Part shown: positions 15,694 through 28,700 of the stretch, piece after piece
Layout of the letters: every line of letters begins with the position of its first letter
Numbering within the stretch: position 1 is the first letter of the stretch
DNA from: Ectobacillus antri
GTDB taxonomy: Bacteria; Bacillota; Bacilli; Bacillales; Bacillaceae_G
Assembly: GCF_003852715.1 (NCBI RefSeq)
Contig: NZ_RIAV01000005.1
Coordinates: forward strand, 62,001-126,000
Length of the DNA: 64,000 nt
Direction of reading: 5' to 3'
The notes under the pieces: model-generated
The model's input: only the letters and a program-made list of their open reading frames with translations
Databases searched by the model: none
What the model was told of the DNA's origin: nothing
Program-made: the position numbers and the translations under genes

Positions 15694-15737
15694 TCTTTTC
15701 ATCTCCTTCCGCCCTGAATCATTTTAGAAACAGAGTT

Positions 15738-15776
15738 TTTCATCAAATGCTATAGCAGCATAGTCTATCGATGAAA
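15738..15776 (-). promoter_or_regulatory. Inverted repeat in the rpmE2 leader
   Basis: TTTCATC and GATGAAA arms (7 bp) enclose a 25-base AT-rich centre with a partial inner stem, about 45 bp before the rpmE2 start. It may be a ribosomal-protein leader structure or part of the rho 3' end. Low confidence. Confidence 0.25.
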
Positions 15777-15873
15777 CACACATGATAAAATTATATCAAG
15801 GTAAAAATGATTTTGCAACTACCTGTTTTTAGTATTTTTATGAACCAAGCGCAGACACATTGTATGTTCTATG

Positions 15874-17145
15874 TTATTTCATTGTGACTGGGCTTTTTTG
15901 TTCTTTGGATACAATTTGGAAGAATTCTTCGTTTGATTTTGTTTTGCGCAATGTGCGTAATAGACGATCTGTAAAATCTGGTGCATCCGTCATTGCCTTG
16001 CGAATCGCCCATAACTTATCAAGATGCTCTTTTGGTATGAGTAAATCTTCTTTACGCGTACCGGATCTGCGAATATCGATTGCCGGGAAGATACGACGCT
16101 CTGCAAGTGCGCGATCTAAATGCAATTCCATATTACCCGTTCCTTTAAACTCCTCATAGATGACATCATCCATACGAGAGCCAGTATCGACAAGAGCCGT
16201 GGCAAGAATGGTTAAACTGCCACCTTCCTCAATATTACGCGCTGCACCAAAGAAGCGCTTCGGACGATGAAAGGCCGCAGGGTCAATACCGCCTGATAGT
16301 GTGCGCCCACTTGGCGGAATCACCAGGTTATATGCACGAGCTAAACGAGTAATACTATCCATTAAGATTACAACATCCTTTTTATGTTCAACAAGACGCA
16401 TCGCACGCTCAAGCACAAGCTCAGCTACTTTAATATGGTTTTCTGGTACTTCATCAAATGTTGAGCTTACTACATCACCTGCTACAGAACGCTCAATATC
16501 TGTAACTTCTTCTGGACGCTCATCAATTAACAATACGATAAGTTCGGCTTCTGGATGGTTTGTTGTAATACTGTTCGCAATCTCCTTTAAAAGCATGGTT
16601 TTACCAGCTTTTGGGGGTGCTACAATCAAGCCGCGTTGACCAAATCCAACTGGTGCTACAAGATCCATAATACGCGTTGATAGCCCTTTGGCTTCTGTTT
16701 CTAGCTTCATCTGACGGTCTGGGTATAGCGGTGTAAGCGCTGGAAAATGAACGCGCTCCTTCGCTGATTCAGGATTATCACCATTTACTGCTTCTACCTG
16801 CAACAAACCAAAATAACGCTCATTTTCTTTTGGCGGACGAACCTTCCCTGATACTTTATCACCGTTACGTAAGTCGAATCTGCGGATTTGCGATGCGGAA
16901 ATATAAATATCTTCAGAGCTTGGGGAGTAATTGATTGGACGCAAGAAGCCAAATCCCTCGGATTGAATAATTTCTAAAACGCCTTCCATAAAGAAAAAGC
17001 CTTCTTTTTCTGCTTGTGCTTTCAAAATAGCAAAAATTAACTCTTTTTTTGTTAGTTTACTGTAATAGGAAATTTTAAAACTCTTCGCATGTTCGTAAAG
17101 CTCTTTTAACTTCATACTTTCTAATGCTGAAATTGTTAAATTCAT
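15874..17145 (-). CDS. rho: Transcription termination factor Rho
   Basis: 423 residues. The N-terminal Rho domain [36 protein letters not shown] is followed by the cold-shock RNA-binding domain ([38 protein letters not shown]) and the RecA-type ATPase with P-loop [10 protein letters not shown] and the Q-loop region [15 protein letters not shown]. The hexameric helicase ends transcription. The start [16 protein letters not shown] matches the family although the ribosome-binding site (GTGTGGTG) is weak. rpmE2 lies downstream and glpX about 470 bp upstream. Confidence 0.96.
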   Translation of the reverse strand: MNLTISALESMKLKELYEHAKSFKISYYSKLTKKELIFAILKAQAEKEGFFFMEGVLEIIQSEGFGFLRPINYSPSSEDIYISASQIRRFDLRNGDKVSGKVRPPKENERYFGLLQVEAVNGDNPESAKERVHFPALTPLYPDRQMKLETEAKGLSTRIMDLVAPVGFGQRGLIVAPPKAGKTMLLKEIANSITTNHPEAELIVLLIDERPEEVTDIERSVAGDVVSSTFDEVPENHIKVAELVLERAMRLVEHKKDVVILMDSITRLARAYNLVIPPSGRTLSGGIDPAAFHRPKRFFGAARNIEEGGSLTILATALVDTGSRMDDVIYEEFKGTGNMELHLDRALAERRIFPAIDIRRSGTRKEDLLIPKEHLDKLWAIRKAMTDAPDFTDRLLRTLRKTKSNEEFFQIVSKEQKSPVTMK

Positions 17146-17419
17146 TGGGACACCACACTTTAATTTATTCTATTTATTTTCATAAATTCAACGGCATCGA
17201 CCAGATACCTTTGGCTCATCAAATTTTAATTGTATATCGGCTATGGTAGTCTGTCAGAAGACAAATTGAACTTATCTAGAAAGGAAAAAACGGAAGGTAT
17301 TATGAAAGATATAAATACATGCAGAGTAATATTTCCTATTGTAACCTCTTTTTCTAGGTTTAATCAATGCTTGTTTGAAAGATATACCGTAAGAATAGGA
17401 AAATCCTTTTCAGTATGGA

Positions 17420-17453
17420 AAGGGTGCCCCTTAGGACACCCTCCTTTTATTTA
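17420..17453. terminator. Hairpin in the rho-glpX gap
   Basis: GGGTGCCCC pairs with GGACACCC, and plus-strand TCCTTTTATTT follows. It has a better U-tract on the plus strand; on the minus strand it could end glpX. An open frame (17302-17454, 50 codons after GGAAGG) ends inside it but shows no other sign of being a gene. Confidence 0.5.
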
Positions 17454-17498
17454 AGGCTGTTTTCGCAAACTTTGTTGCGATGCAATAAGTAGTGGGGC

Positions 17499-17572
17499 AT
17501 GATTGATTTCCGCGGGGCGTGCGGTGCTCCCGCAGGAGTCTCGCACCTTCCGCTCCAACCAACCTGAAACAA
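17499..17572. repeat. Dispersed Bacillaceae-type repeat, copy A
   Basis: Read on the minus strand, TTGGTTGGAGCGGAAGGTGC, then GAGACTCCTGCGGGA, then CCCCGCGGAAATCAATCATG. It shares GAGACTYYTGCGGGA and a GGAAATCAA-type end with copies at 29766, 53063 and 59603. It fills most of the gap between glpX and the hairpin; nothing else is recognised there. Confidence 0.65.
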
Positions 17573-17612
17573 AGAATCCTATCTAAAAACAACAATCTTT
17601 TAGAAAAGAGCC

Positions 17613-18578
17613 TTATTTAATTACCAGGTTTGGTTTTTTCTGCAGACTATGGCGTCCATCAATGAAGCGAACTGTCCCGGATTTTGCACGCATAACAACA
17701 GAGTGCGTTGTACCAACCGTTCCTTTAAATTGTACGCCACGAAGTAACTCCCCGTCCGTTACGCCTGTTGCTGCGAAGATTGCATCATCCCCTCGCACAA
17801 GATCTTCCATACGTAAGACCCGATTCACATCAGTGATGCCCATCTTTGTACAACGAATCAGTTCTTCTTCGCTTTGCGGAAGAAGCTTGCCTTGGAGCTC
17901 GCCTCCGAGGCACTTTAGCGCAACTGCCGCAAGGACACCCTCAGGAGCACCACCTGATCCGAATAAAATATCCACACCGGTATGATCAAAAGCTGTGTTA
18001 ATGGCACCAGCTACGTCACCGTCATTAATTAGCTTAATGCGGGCACCAGCCCTTCTAATTTCTTCAATAATCTGTTCGTGCCGAGGACGATTTAAAATTG
18101 TCGCAACAACATCTTCAATATCTTTGCCCTTTGCCTTTGCAACTGCACGCAGATTATCAATAATCGGTGCATTGATATCAATAGCACCCACTGCTTCTGG
18201 TCCAACCGCAATCTTATCCATATACATATCCGGCGCATGAAGCAAATTACCGTGATCTGCAACTGCTAAAACAGCTAGTGCATTCCACCCGCCGGAGGAT
18301 ACAATATTCGTTCCTTCTAGCGGGTCAACTGCCACGTCTACACGTGGTCCGTAGCCTGTGCCGAGCTTTTCTCCAATATACAGCATCGGCGCTTCATCCA
18401 TTTCGCCTTCGCCGATAACAACAGTCCCCTTCATTGGAATGGTATCAAACACATCGCGCATAGCGGATGTTGCTGCATCATCTGCCTCATCCTTCTTGCC
18501 GCGTCCCATCCATCGCGCTGCTGATAGTGCTGCCGCTTCTGTAACACGAACCAATTCCATTGATAAACTTCTTTCCAT
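17613..18578 (-). CDS. glpX: Fructose-1,6-bisphosphatase class II
   Basis: 321 residues of the GlpX family, hydrolysing fructose 1,6-bisphosphate in gluconeogenesis. Metal and substrate motifs: [39 protein letters not shown] and [15 protein letters not shown]. The start [17 protein letters not shown] lies 26 bp after the murAB stop, so it probably shares a transcript with murAB and tal. The order fba-tal-murAB-glpX-rho is the same in B. subtilis (ywjI). Confidence 0.95.
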   Translation of the reverse strand: MERSLSMELVRVTEAAALSAARWMGRGKKDEADDAATSAMRDVFDTIPMKGTVVIGEGEMDEAPMLYIGEKLGTGYGPRVDVAVDPLEGTNIVSSGGWNALAVLAVADHGNLLHAPDMYMDKIAVGPEAVGAIDINAPIIDNLRAVAKAKGKDIEDVVATILNRPRHEQIIEEIRRAGARIKLINDGDVAGAINTAFDHTGVDILFGSGGAPEGVLAAVALKCLGGELQGKLLPQSEEELIRCTKMGITDVNRVLRMEDLVRGDDAIFAATGVTDGELLRGVQFKGTVGTTHSVVMRAKSGTVRFIDGRHSLQKKPNLVIK

Positions 18579-18604
18579 TTCTCCCCATCTCCCTTTTACG
18601 CCAT

Positions 18605-19891
18605 TTACGAGTTTTGCACCTGCTCAATTTCTTGTTCTGTCAGTTTTTCTCGCCAAATACGCGCGCCGAGACCGCGCAATTTATTTTCTAAATCCTCATA
18701 TCCTCGATCAATGTGCTCAAGCCCCGTTACTTCTGTTATACCATGTGCCATCAATCCAGCAATTACCAACGCTGCGCCGGCTCGCAAATCACTTGCCTTT
18801 ACTTTGGCACCTTGTAAAGCAACAGGGCCATTTACGATGGCCGTTCGGCCTTCTACCTTAATATTGGCATTCATACGACGCAATTCATCAATATGCTTAA
18901 AACGCGCCCCGTAAATGGTATCAGTCACAACGCCTGTCCCGTTTGCCTTAGTCAGCAAAGATGTGAACGGTTGTTGAAGATCCGTTGCAAAGCCTGGATA
19001 AACAAGTGTTTTAATATCCACTGTCTTCAGGTCGTTGCCACCTGTCACAATCATTTGATCGTCAAGCGTCTCGATTTGTACGCCCATTTCCCGAAGCTTA
19101 GCCGTTACGGACTCAAGGTGTTGCGGGATAACATTATCAATTACAATTCGTTCACCGGCAGCTGCAGCTAAAATCATGAACGTCCCTGCTTCAATGCGGT
19201 CCGGGATAATAGAATGATAACAGCCTTTTAAAGAATCTACGCCATCGATGCGAATCACATCTGTACCGGCTCCTTTAATACGGGCGCCCATGCTTGTAAG
19301 TAAAGTTGCAACATCAATAATTTCCGGCTCTTTTGCTGCATTTTCGATAATGGTTCTGCCTTTGGCACGAACCGCCGCAAGCATGATGTTAATGGTTGCT
19401 CCTACGCTCACCACATCAAGATAAATACGCGCACCACGTAGCTCATCAGCGCGTAAATAAATAGCACCTTGCTCATTCGTCACTTGCGCTCCTAATGCTT
19501 CAAAGCCTTTAATATGCTGATCAATAGGACGTGGTCCAAGGTGACAACCGCCTGGCAAACCAATAACAGCCTTTTTGAAACGACCAAGCATAGCTCCCAT
19601 TAAATAATAAGAAGCACGTAGTTTCTTCACCTTACCATTTGGAAGCGGCATATCAATCATCTTAGAAGGATCTACGGTCATATCTTGTCCATTAAACGTA
19701 ACAACTCCGCCAATCTCTTCTAATAAATCTCCAAGTACACCTACATCGGAAATATTCGGAATGCCCCCAATGGTCACTGGTGTTTCCGCAAGAATCGTAG
19801 CCGGTATCAGTGCTACCGCACTGTTTTTTGCGCCGCTAATACGCACTGTCCCACGTAAGGGAATACCGCCTTCAATAAGTAATTTTTCCAT
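18605..19891 (-). CDS. murAB: UDP-GlcNAc 1-carboxyvinyltransferase (second MurA paralogue)
   Basis: 428 residues. It transfers enolpyruvate from PEP to UDP-GlcNAc, the first step of peptidoglycan synthesis, and is the target of fosfomycin. K22-N23 ([13 protein letters not shown]) and the catalytic cysteine C116 in [13 protein letters not shown] are present. Later blocks are [17 protein letters not shown] and [15 protein letters not shown]. Its location between tal and glpX identifies it as the MurAB/MurZ paralogue rather than MurAA. It starts 18 bp after tal. Confidence 0.95.
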   Translation of the reverse strand: MEKLLIEGGIPLRGTVRISGAKNSAVALIPATILAETPVTIGGIPNISDVGVLGDLLEEIGGVVTFNGQDMTVDPSKMIDMPLPNGKVKKLRASYYLMGAMLGRFKKAVIGLPGGCHLGPRPIDQHIKGFEALGAQVTNEQGAIYLRADELRGARIYLDVVSVGATINIMLAAVRAKGRTIIENAAKEPEIIDVATLLTSMGARIKGAGTDVIRIDGVDSLKGCYHSIIPDRIEAGTFMILAAAAGERIVIDNVIPQHLESVTAKLREMGVQIETLDDQMIVTGGNDLKTVDIKTLVYPGFATDLQQPFTSLLTKANGTGVVTDTIYGARFKHIDELRRMNANIKVEGRTAIVNGPVALQGAKVKASDLRAGAALVIAGLMAHGITEVTGLEHIDRGYEDLENKLRGLGARIWREKLTEQEIEQVQNS

Positions 19892-19909
19892 CTTGCACCC
19901 CTTTTCAGC

Positions 19910-20551
19910 TTATCGGTTGTTCCAATCATTTAGAAATTGCTCAATCCCCTTATCCGTTAATGGATGTTTCATCAGTTGTCCAAACACTTTATAAGGGATG
20001 GTTGCAATATGTGCACCGCGCAGCGCAGCCTCTGTTACATGTACAGGATGACGCACGGATGCTGCAATAATTTCTGTTTTGATATTGTGCTGCAAGAAAA
20101 TAGCTGAGATTGTGTCAATCAGCTCTAAACCATCTTGACCGATATCATCTAGTCGACCTAAGAAAGGAGATACATAGGTTGCGCCGGCACGAGCAGCTAG
20201 CAATGCCTGGTTTGCATTGAAAATGAGCGTAACATTTGTTTTAATTCCTAACTCACTGAACGCCTTTACCGCCTTTAAACCGTCGGCCGTCATTGGTACC
20301 TTTACCGTAATATTTGGCGCAATAGCAGCTAATTCTTTTCCCTCTTCAATCATTTCCTCTGCTGTTAGGGCAATTACCTCAGCGCTGACAGAGCCCTTTA
20401 CTTCAGCAGTGATTTCACGCAAACGCTCGTGAAAGGATACCCCTTTTTCCTTCGCTACCAAACTTGGATTTGTCGTTACACCTGCTAAAATTCCCATACT
20501 GTTGATTTCTTTGATTTCTTCTAGATTCGCTGTATCAATAAAAAACTTCAT
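19910..20551 (-). CDS. tal: Transaldolase (TalC/fructose-6-phosphate aldolase type)
   Basis: 213 residues, the short transaldolase subfamily. [31 protein letters not shown] opens the TIM barrel. The Schiff-base lysine is K84 in ITVKVPMT, and [32 protein letters not shown] is typical. It moves dihydroxyacetone units in the non-oxidative pentose phosphate pathway. The ribosome-binding site is AAGGAGG. It is followed closely by murAB. The fba terminator precedes it. Confidence 0.95.
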   Translation of the reverse strand: MKFFIDTANLEEIKEINSMGILAGVTTNPSLVAKEKGVSFHERLREITAEVKGSVSAEVIALTAEEMIEEGKELAAIAPNITVKVPMTADGLKAVKAFSELGIKTNVTLIFNANQALLAARAGATYVSPFLGRLDDIGQDGLELIDTISAIFLQHNIKTEIIAASVRHPVHVTEAALRGAHIATIPYKVFGQLMKHPLTDKGIEQFLNDWNNR

Positions 20552-20664
20552 ATTGTGAATCCTCCTTATCCCCCATAATTTCCTATACTTCTACAGTATA
20601 GACAATTTTTTTGCGTTTTTTGTCTGTTCTTGTAAATTGTTGCCGCTTTCATTATACAACGAAA

Positions 20665-20694
20665 GGAAACCGCCTAAAAGACTAGACGGTTTCC
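20665..20694 (-). terminator. Terminator of fba
   Basis: GGAAACCG(CCT) pairs with (AGA)CGGTTTCC around an AT-rich loop, followed on the minus strand by TTTC. Confidence 0.8.
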
Positions 20695-20726
20695 AAGCTG
20701 TATAAAAATTTATGGAAAAGCAATAC

Positions 20727-21584
20727 TTACGCTTTGCCGTTGGAGCCGAACTCACGGATTTTGCCTACAACTGTAGCCTTAATCGCTTCGCGGCCAGGAA
20801 CGATGTATTTACGCGGATCGTAAACTTCACCGTCTGCTCCCAATACTTCGCGTACTGCTTTTGTAAATGCAATTTGGTTTTCTGTGTTTACGTTGATTTT
20901 AGATGTACCTAAAGAGATAGAACGGTCGATGTCGCTCTTTGGAATTCCAGTACCGCCGTGCAATACTAATGGTACGCCAGTCAAGTCGCGAACTTGTTCC
21001 ATTTCTTTGAAGCCAAGGTTTGGCTCGCCTTTGTAAGGACCATGAACAGAACCTAATGCTGGAGCCAAGCAGTCAACGCCTGTACGTTTTACAAGCTCAG
21101 CGCACTCATTTGGATCTGCGTAAATTACGCCTTCAGCAACTACATCGTCTTCTTGACCGCCGACAGTACCTAGCTCAGCTTCTACAGATACGTTGCGCGC
21201 ATGTGCGTATTCTACTACTTTCTTTGTAGTTTCTACGTTCTCATCGAATGGATGGTGAGAAGCATCAATCATAACAGATGTAAAACCTGCATCAATCGCT
21301 TCTTTACATTTATCAAAGCTAGAACCATGGTCCAAGTGAATTGCTACAGGAACCGTGATTTTCATATCTTCCATTAAACCTTTAACCATCATAACAGTTG
21401 TCTTGAAGCCACCCATGTGACGAGCTGCACCTTCAGACACACCAAGGATAACAGGAGATTGCTCTTGCTCAGCAGCAGCTAAGATCGCTTGCGTCCACTC
21501 CAAGTTGTTGATGTTGAATTGACCGACAGCGTACTTACCTTCCAATGCTTTATTAAGCATTTCTTTCATGGAAACTAAAGGCAT
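20727..21584 (-). CDS. fbaA: Fructose-bisphosphate aldolase class II
   Basis: 285 residues. Zinc and substrate motifs: [50 protein letters not shown] and [16 protein letters not shown]. It cleaves fructose 1,6-bisphosphate in glycolysis. The start [16 protein letters not shown] has TAGGAGG 8 bases upstream and matches relatives; the longer open frame does not. It is monocistronic by appearance (terminator after, spo0F about 210 bp upstream). Confidence 0.97.
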   Translation of the reverse strand: MPLVSMKEMLNKALEGKYAVGQFNINNLEWTQAILAAAEQEQSPVILGVSEGAARHMGGFKTTVMMVKGLMEDMKITVPVAIHLDHGSSFDKCKEAIDAGFTSVMIDASHHPFDENVETTKKVVEYAHARNVSVEAELGTVGGQEDDVVAEGVIYADPNECAELVKRTGVDCLAPALGSVHGPYKGEPNLGFKEMEQVRDLTGVPLVLHGGTGIPKSDIDRSISLGTSKINVNTENQIAFTKAVREVLGADGEVYDPRKYIVPGREAIKATVVGKIREFGSNGKA

Positions 21585-21749
21585 GTTGAATCCTCCTAGA
21601 AAAACAAATTTTACATCCGATAAATTCCCGTATAGTTTTAGCAACGGCAAAAAAAATATGTATTGAATTATACCGGACTTTTTTCTACATTACATAGGAT
21701 ACCAACTTGCCCGAGAAAACTCAACTGAATTCACCCGGAAAGCCCGTTA

Positions 21750-21763
21750 TGAAAGCGCTTTTT
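21750..21763. promoter_or_regulatory. Possible CcpA (cre-like) site before fba
   Basis: TGAAAGCGCTTTTT resembles the cre consensus TGNAANCGNWNNCA, but the last CA is missing. It lies in the spo0F-fba gap about 170 bp from fba. Weak evidence. Confidence 0.25.
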
Positions 21764-21792
21764 CGTAATTATTTTCTAAATCTGACACACCA

Positions 21793-22161
21793 TTATGCAT
21801 TTACAGTAAGTTCTTGTCTTACCGCAGCTCGCATCTCATCAATATCAAACGGTTTCGCAAAATGCATAATTGCACCGTGATCCTTTGCCTCTTGAATCAT
21901 ATCAAGTTCACCGTATGCTGTCATTAAGATCACTTTAATATCTTGATCGATTGCCTTTACTCGCTTTAAAATCTCAATTCCATCCATACCTGGAATTTTC
22001 ATATCCAATATCACAAGGTCGGGCTTGTCCTTCATTACAATATCAATAGCCTGAAAACCATTGGCTGCCTGCGCAGTTTGGTAACCTTCTTTTTGAAACA
22101 CTTCATTTAATAAAATACGAATACCGTATTGATCATCCACAATTAAAATTTTCCCTTTCAT
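21793..22161 (-). CDS. spo0F: Sporulation phosphorelay response regulator Spo0F
   Basis: 122 residues, a single receiver domain with no output domain. Acidic pocket VDDQ, phospho-acceptor D53 in [14 protein letters not shown] in [11 protein letters not shown] and K in HFAKPFD are present. It takes phosphate from Kin kinases and hands it to Spo0B and then Spo0[11 protein letters not shown] was chosen as start; an in-frame GTG three codons upstream is possible. A sigma-H-like promoter lies about 60 bp upstream, as expected for spo0F. Confidence 0.96.
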   Translation of the reverse strand: MKGKILIVDDQYGIRILLNEVFQKEGYQTAQAANGFQAIDIVMKDKPDLVILDMKIPGMDGIEILKRVKAIDQDIKVILMTAYGELDMIQEAKDHGAIMHFAKPFDIDEMRAAVRQELTVNA

Positions 22162-22221
22162 TTTCCCCACAGCCTTTCAGTTGATAAAATATAATGTGTC
22201 CTAATTCTTCAGTTTCAAACT

Positions 22222-22249
22222 ATTTCTCTTTTTACATTGAATTTCCTTC
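22222..22249 (-). promoter_or_regulatory. Candidate sigma-H promoter of spo0F
   Basis: On the minus strand GAAGGAAAT, 12 bases, GAGAAAT. The -35 matches RNAGGAWWW fully; the -10 differs from RNNGAAT at one base. B. subtilis spo0F has a sigma-H promoter. Confidence 0.5.
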
Positions 22250-22602
22250 TTAGTCTTAATTGTATACCTTATTATTTCAGATTTTAAGTTAAATTTCTTA
22301 TAATAGATATACAAACGGAAAAATACATGTTTTTAGATAGGGAAGAAGAACAGACATTGTTTCGTTGCGTTCAGGGCTTATACCTCGCTCACGCTGAGGA
22401 AAACACTATGCATGTGATGAATTGTTGCACCTTTTTGTTTGGTTGTTTATCTAGGTGTTTACATCTGTTAGAAAAATGAGGGATGCAGCTTTGGTTAGTG
22501 CTTACGAGGTTTTAGAGCATATGCATATAATATGTATCACATACTTATGTAGTAAAATGAACAGCATGACCTCATAGATATTTGGTAAAAGGAGAAAGAA
22601 GG
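22250..22602. other. Gene-free stretch between spo0F and ywjG
   Basis: AT-rich spacer with no supported gene. A weak TATAAT-like hexamer lies near 22530, and the ywjG ribosome-binding site AAAGGAGA is at the end. The stretch TTTAGATAGGGAAGAAGAAC near 22330 faintly resembles the repeat at 12462. Confidence 0.4.
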
Positions 22603-23118
22603 ATGTTAAAGATATTTTCAACGCAAATTAGCGGCTATTTTAAGCGTATTGCGGAACAGGAAGAGATGAACATAGAGGATGGCGCTCGCATTTTAGCGCA
22701 GGCCTTAGTTGGGGACGGACGTATTCACATATACGGTTCACGCGAAATGCAAGCTGTGGTAGCGGAAGCTTTGTACGGTGCCGAACCACTGCAAGGTGCC
22801 CAAGAACTATGCATGGATGAAATAACGTATGCAGACCGTGTTATGATTGTAAGCCGCTTTTCTACAGACGAAGAGGCCATTTCTCTTGCCAAGCGATTAC
22901 AAGAGGAGGGTCATGCGATTGTGGGCATTTCTGCCGTACAAGAAGGAACGGAGTCTCTTGAGCAATATGTGGATGCTCATATTGATACCAAGCTTTTGAA
23001 AGCGTTGATTCCCGACGATGAGGGTGTGCGTTATGGCTTTCCAAGTAGCATTATTGCTTTGTTTGCCTACTATGGTCTTGCGTTTACAGTAAAAGAAATT
23101 TTATCTGAGTATGAATAA
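22603..23118 (+). CDS. ywjG: YwjG, DUF2529 protein
   Basis: 171 residues. The pattern of an N-terminal helix, then GDGRIHIYGSREMQAVVAEALYGAEPL and DRVMIVSRFSTDEEAISLAKRLQEEGHAIVGISA, suggests a SIS-like Rossmann fold that may bind a phosphosugar. No function is known to me. The ATG at 22603 was chosen as it lies 12 bases after AGGAGA; an upstream in-frame start overlaps the site. It lies between spo0F and pyrG on the opposite strand, as in B. subtilis, and has its own terminator. Confidence 0.88.
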   Translation: MLKIFSTQISGYFKRIAEQEEMNIEDGARILAQALVGDGRIHIYGSREMQAVVAEALYGAEPLQGAQELCMDEITYADRVMIVSRFSTDEEAISLAKRLQEEGHAIVGISAVQEGTESLEQYVDAHIDTKLLKALIPDDEGVRYGFPSSIIALFAYYGLAFTVKEILSEYE

Positions 23119-23142
23119 AAGCATGGCGGCTGCCATGCTTTT
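23117..23142 (+). terminator. Terminator of ywjG
   Basis: GCATGGC/GCCATGC stem extended by AAAA/TTTT, followed by TTTTATTG, directly at the ywjG stop. Confidence 0.85.
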
Positions 23143-23198
23143 ATTGTGCTTGCATCTATTCTGCTAATGCACAACCAATTTGCTCAATGAGCCATTTT

Positions 23199-24839
<1,641 letters not shown>

Positions 24840-24928
24840 TCATCATGAGCTTATATAAAACGTTGCAATTCGCAACGTATGTAAGGAGCATATGTTTTAT
24901 TGTTAGATTTTTTTATGTTTCTAAACAA

Positions 24929-24974
24929 AAAAGAAAATAGCTCCCTATTTAATAGTAGGGAGCTATTTTCTTTT
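24929..24974 (-). promoter_or_regulatory. pyrG leader attenuator (terminator hairpin)
   Basis: The arms AAAAGAAAATAGCTCCCTA and TAGGGAGCTATTTTCTTTT are perfectly complementary over 19 bp, with a U-run following on the minus strand, 122 bp before pyrG. The 5' arm contains GCUCCCU. In B. subtilis, low CTP makes RNA polymerase add extra G residues at the GGGC start of the transcript, and the G-tract pairs with this CUCCC to stop terminator formation. Confidence 0.88.
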
Positions 24975-25005
24975 ATATAAAACGCAGTTGTATCTATTTT
25001 AAAGA

Positions 25006-25045
25006 GCCCAAAAATGATTCTACATAGACTCTCCGGAAAAGTCAA
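25006..25045 (-). promoter_or_regulatory. pyrG promoter with GGGC initiation site
   Basis: TTGACT (25040-25045), a 17-bp spacer and TAGAAT (25017-25022) are followed after 7 bases by GGGCTC, placing the start at 25009. GGGC is the initially transcribed sequence needed for CTP-sensitive reiterative transcription of pyrG. The -35 starts 4 bp beyond the rpoE stop. Confidence 0.85.
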
Positions 25046-25048
25046 GGA

Positions 25049-25585
25049 TTATAGTTCGTCCTCTTCTTCCACTTCATCGTACTCTACTTCATCTACAAAA
25101 TCTTCGTCTTCATCAAGATCTTCATCGATAAGTTCTTCTTCATCTATCTCTTCTAAGTCTTCATCTAAGTCCTCTAGGTCCTCATCCAACTCATCCAAGT
25201 CCTCTAAATCTTCTACTTCATCAAGATCTTCATAGTCTTCATCTTCCACAATGAAATCATCAAACTCATCTTCGTCGTACTTGCGTTTCTTCTTAGGCTT
25301 CGCTTGCGGCAAAATTTCTTCATCAATCTGCTCGTACGGATACCAGCTGCGCAACCCCCAACGGTTTTCTCCAATTGTAATGAAACGTCCATCGATATTT
25401 AAATCTGTATAAAATTGAGCAATTCTTGCCGCAACCTCTTCTTGGGATAAATTAAGCACGCTAGAGATTTCTTTCACAAGCTGTGAAAACTCAATCGCTT
25501 CTTTTCTACTTTCCATAATTGAATACGTTACTTCAATCATAGATAGTTCTTTTAACTCTTCTGGTGAATACTGTTGTAAATTCAC
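25049..25585 (-). CDS. rpoE: RNA polymerase delta subunit
   Basis: 178 residues. A folded N-terminal HARE-HTH domain (about 1-90: [25 protein letters not shown], then [24 protein letters not shown]) is followed by a very acidic disordered tail, almost all Asp and Glu from about residue 105. Delta displaces nucleic acids from RNA polymerase and aids recycling in Gram-positives. Translation starts at GTG after GGAAGTG. The codon pattern of the acidic tail gives a serine-rich shadow frame on the other strand, which is not a gene. Confidence 0.96.
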   Translation of the reverse strand: MNLQQYSPEELKELSMIEVTYSIMESRKEAIEFSQLVKEISSVLNLSQEEVAARIAQFYTDLNIDGRFITIGENRWGLRSWYPYEQIDEEILPQAKPKKKRKYDEDEFDDFIVEDEDYEDLDEVEDLEDLDELDEDLEDLDEDLEEIDEEELIDEDLDEDEDFVDEVEYDEVEEEDEL

Positions 25586-25759
25586 GGTCGAGGCACTTCC
25601 TTTCTCTCAAAATAATGCATTAATAGGCCTGTACAAAAAAATACATACTATTCATTATAAACAATTCTATATGGATTATGCTATATATGGAACGTAAAAA
25701 AAGATGTTTTTTCATACCTGGTAGCATTTAAAAAAAGGGAAATCAAAGATGATTTCCCT

Positions 25760-28700
25760 CTACATGTTCCGGCGATACTGTCCTCCTACTTCATATAAAG
25801 CCTTTGTAATTTGTCCGAGACTAGCTACTTTTACAGTTTCCATCAATTCCGCAAAGATATTTCCACCGGCGATTGCTGTTTGCTGAAGGCGTGCTAGCGC
25901 TACCGCTGCTTGGTCCTTATGCGTTTCCTGGAATGCTTGTAGATTTACAATCTGCGTTTCTTTTTCTTGATACGAAGCACGGGCAATCTCCATATTGTTC
26001 ATATCTTCTTCCACCGCAGCACTTGGATTCAAATATGTGTTTACACCAATAATCGGCAGTTCTCCTGTATGCTTTTGCATTTCGTAATGCATAGACTCAT
26101 CTTGAATTTTACCGCGCTGATACTGCGTTTCCATCGCGCCAAGCACACCCCCGCGGTCATTGATGCGATCAAATTCCTGCAACACCATTTCTTCTACTAG
26201 GTCGGTTAACTCTTCAATAATAAACGAGCCCTGCAATGGATTTTCATTTTTTGTTAACCCATGCTCTTTTGTAATAATAAGCTGAATTGCCATCGCGCGG
26301 CGTACAGATTCTTCCGTTGGTGTCGTAATAGCTTCATCATATGCATTTGTATGAAGGGAATTACAGTTATCATGCAGCGCCATCAAAGCCTGCAATGTGG
26401 TACGAATATCATTGAATGCAATTTCCTGCGCATGAAGAGAGCGCCCCGATGTTTGTACATGGTACTTTAGCTTTTGACTACGCTCGTTGGCACCGTATTT
26501 TTCCTTCATTACAATCGACCAAATACGACGAGCAACACGACCAATAACAGAATACTCCGCATCCAGGCCATTGCTGAAGAAATATGATAGATTTGGTGCA
26601 AAATCATCAATTTTCATCCCGCGGCTTAAATAATACTCTACATACGTAAAGCCGTTCGCAAGAGTAAAGGCCAGCTGTGAAATTGGATTTGCCCCGGCTT
26701 CTGCGATATGGTAGCCAGAAATTGAAACAGAATAGTAGTTTCTCACTTGATTTTGAATGAAATACTCTTGAATATCTCCCATTAAGCGCAGCGCGAACTC
26801 AGTAGAGAAAATACACGTATTTTGTCCTTGGTCTTCCTTGAGAATATCCGCTTGTACGGTACCTCGCACTGTTTGTAAGGTTTTCGCTTTTACATGCAAG
26901 TACTCTTCTTCTGTCAAAGTACGTCCTAGCTCAGCTTCTTTTATTTCAACTTGTTGCGAGATTGCTGTATTCATGAACATTGCCAAAATGATTGGCGCAG
27001 GTCCGTTAATTGTCATTGAAACAGATGTAGAAGGTGCACATAAATCGAAGCCTTTATACAGCTTTTTCATATCATCAAGTGTGCACACATTCACACCGCT
27101 CTCACCGATTTTACCGAAAATGTCTGGGCGATAAGATGGATCTTCTCCGTACAATGTAACGGAATCAAATGCTGTACTTAAGCGCTTTGCGTTGTCGTCC
27201 TTACACAAATAGTGAAAACGGCGATTCGTACGCTCCGGCGTTCCTTCCCCAGCAAACTGCCGCTTCGGATCTTCATCGGCGCGCTTAAATGGAAATACAC
27301 CTGCTGTATAAGGGAATTGTCCTGGTACATTTTCTTTGCGTACCCAACGTAGAATTTCGCCGTAGTTACTGTACTTCGGTAGTGTCACCTTTGGAATTTT
27401 AGTACCGGAAAGTGTGATTGTATGTAACTTTGTACGAATTTCTTTATCACGAATTTTTGTGACAAACTCATCACCGCTATATTTCTTTTTCACATCATCC
27501 CATGTATCTAAAATTAGTTTCGCTTGTGGAGAAAGCGCATTCTCATAACTGCGTTTCACCGCTTGCAACGTTTCGAGTGTCTGCTCATCCGTACTTTGCT
27601 CACGAATAGCTTCTAGTGCACCTTCTATTTGGAACAAGCGCTCAGCAACCTTCGCCTGTTGTTCGGTTTGCTTATGGTAACCGCGTACGGCATCAGAGAT
27701 TTCACGTAAATAATAGCGGCGCTCGTTTGGAATAATAACATGTTGCTTTTCCACTTTTCCTGCTTGAATGGTTTGGGTTTCTAGATTGCGCTTTGTTTTC
27801 TCATTTATCAAATCTACCAGCTTTAAAAATACAGTATTTGTACCCGCATCATTGAATTGGCTGGCAATAGTACCATACACAGGCATCTCTTCAAGAGGTA
27901 ATTCGAACAGCATGCGGCTGCGTTGATACTGCTTTTGTACTTGGCGCAAAGCATCCTCTGAGCCTTTGCGTTCGAATTTGTTGATGACGATCAGGTCTGC
28001 GTAATCAATCATATCAATTTTTTCAAGCTGCGTCGGCGCACCAAATTCACTGGTCATAACATACATACTAAGGTCACTGTACTCTGTAATGCCGGCATCT
28101 CCCTGGCCGATTCCGCTCGTTTCCACAATAATTAAATCAAAGCCTGCTGCTTTTACGACAGTAATTGCATCCTGAATTGCAAGCGATAGCTCCGAACGCG
28201 AATCACGCGTAGCCAGGCTTCTCATATATACGCGCGGTGAGTTAATCGCGTTCATACGAATGCGATCCCCAAGCAAAGCGCCACCCGTTTTTTGCTTGGT
28301 TGGATCAATAGAAATAACCGCGATTTTCATATCTTTAAATTCATGCAAAAAGCGGCGAATGAGTTCATCTGTTAATGAGCTTTTTCCGGCACCGCCCGTT
28401 CCGGTAATCCCAAGAACCGGTGCGGTATGTTGCACGCGTTCTGCCAATGTTCGAAATACATCACTACCAACTCCGACACTTTGCTCAGCTAGCGTGATCA
28501 GCTTCGCAATGCTACCTGCATCCAACTGTTCCGTCTGATCCAGTTCTTTCACCAGGTCGCCTACTGTCGGAAAATCACACTCCTTCAGCATTTCATTAAT
28601 CATTCCCTGCAATCCTAGGCGACGCCCATCTTCCGGTGAAAAGATTTTCGCAATGCCGTACTCGTGCAATTCATCAATTTCCCGCGGAATGATTACACCG

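Noticed and set aside
17230-17454. Small plus-strand protein gene between rho and glpX
   Set aside because: Only a weak ribosome-binding site for an internal ATG, no recognisable protein pattern, and the 3' end is made of a terminator hairpin. Left as an open question.
25014-25235. Serine-rich protein on the plus strand
   Set aside because: Shadow of the acidic Asp/Glu tail of rpoE; the complement of GAT/GAA-rich codons gives serine codons.
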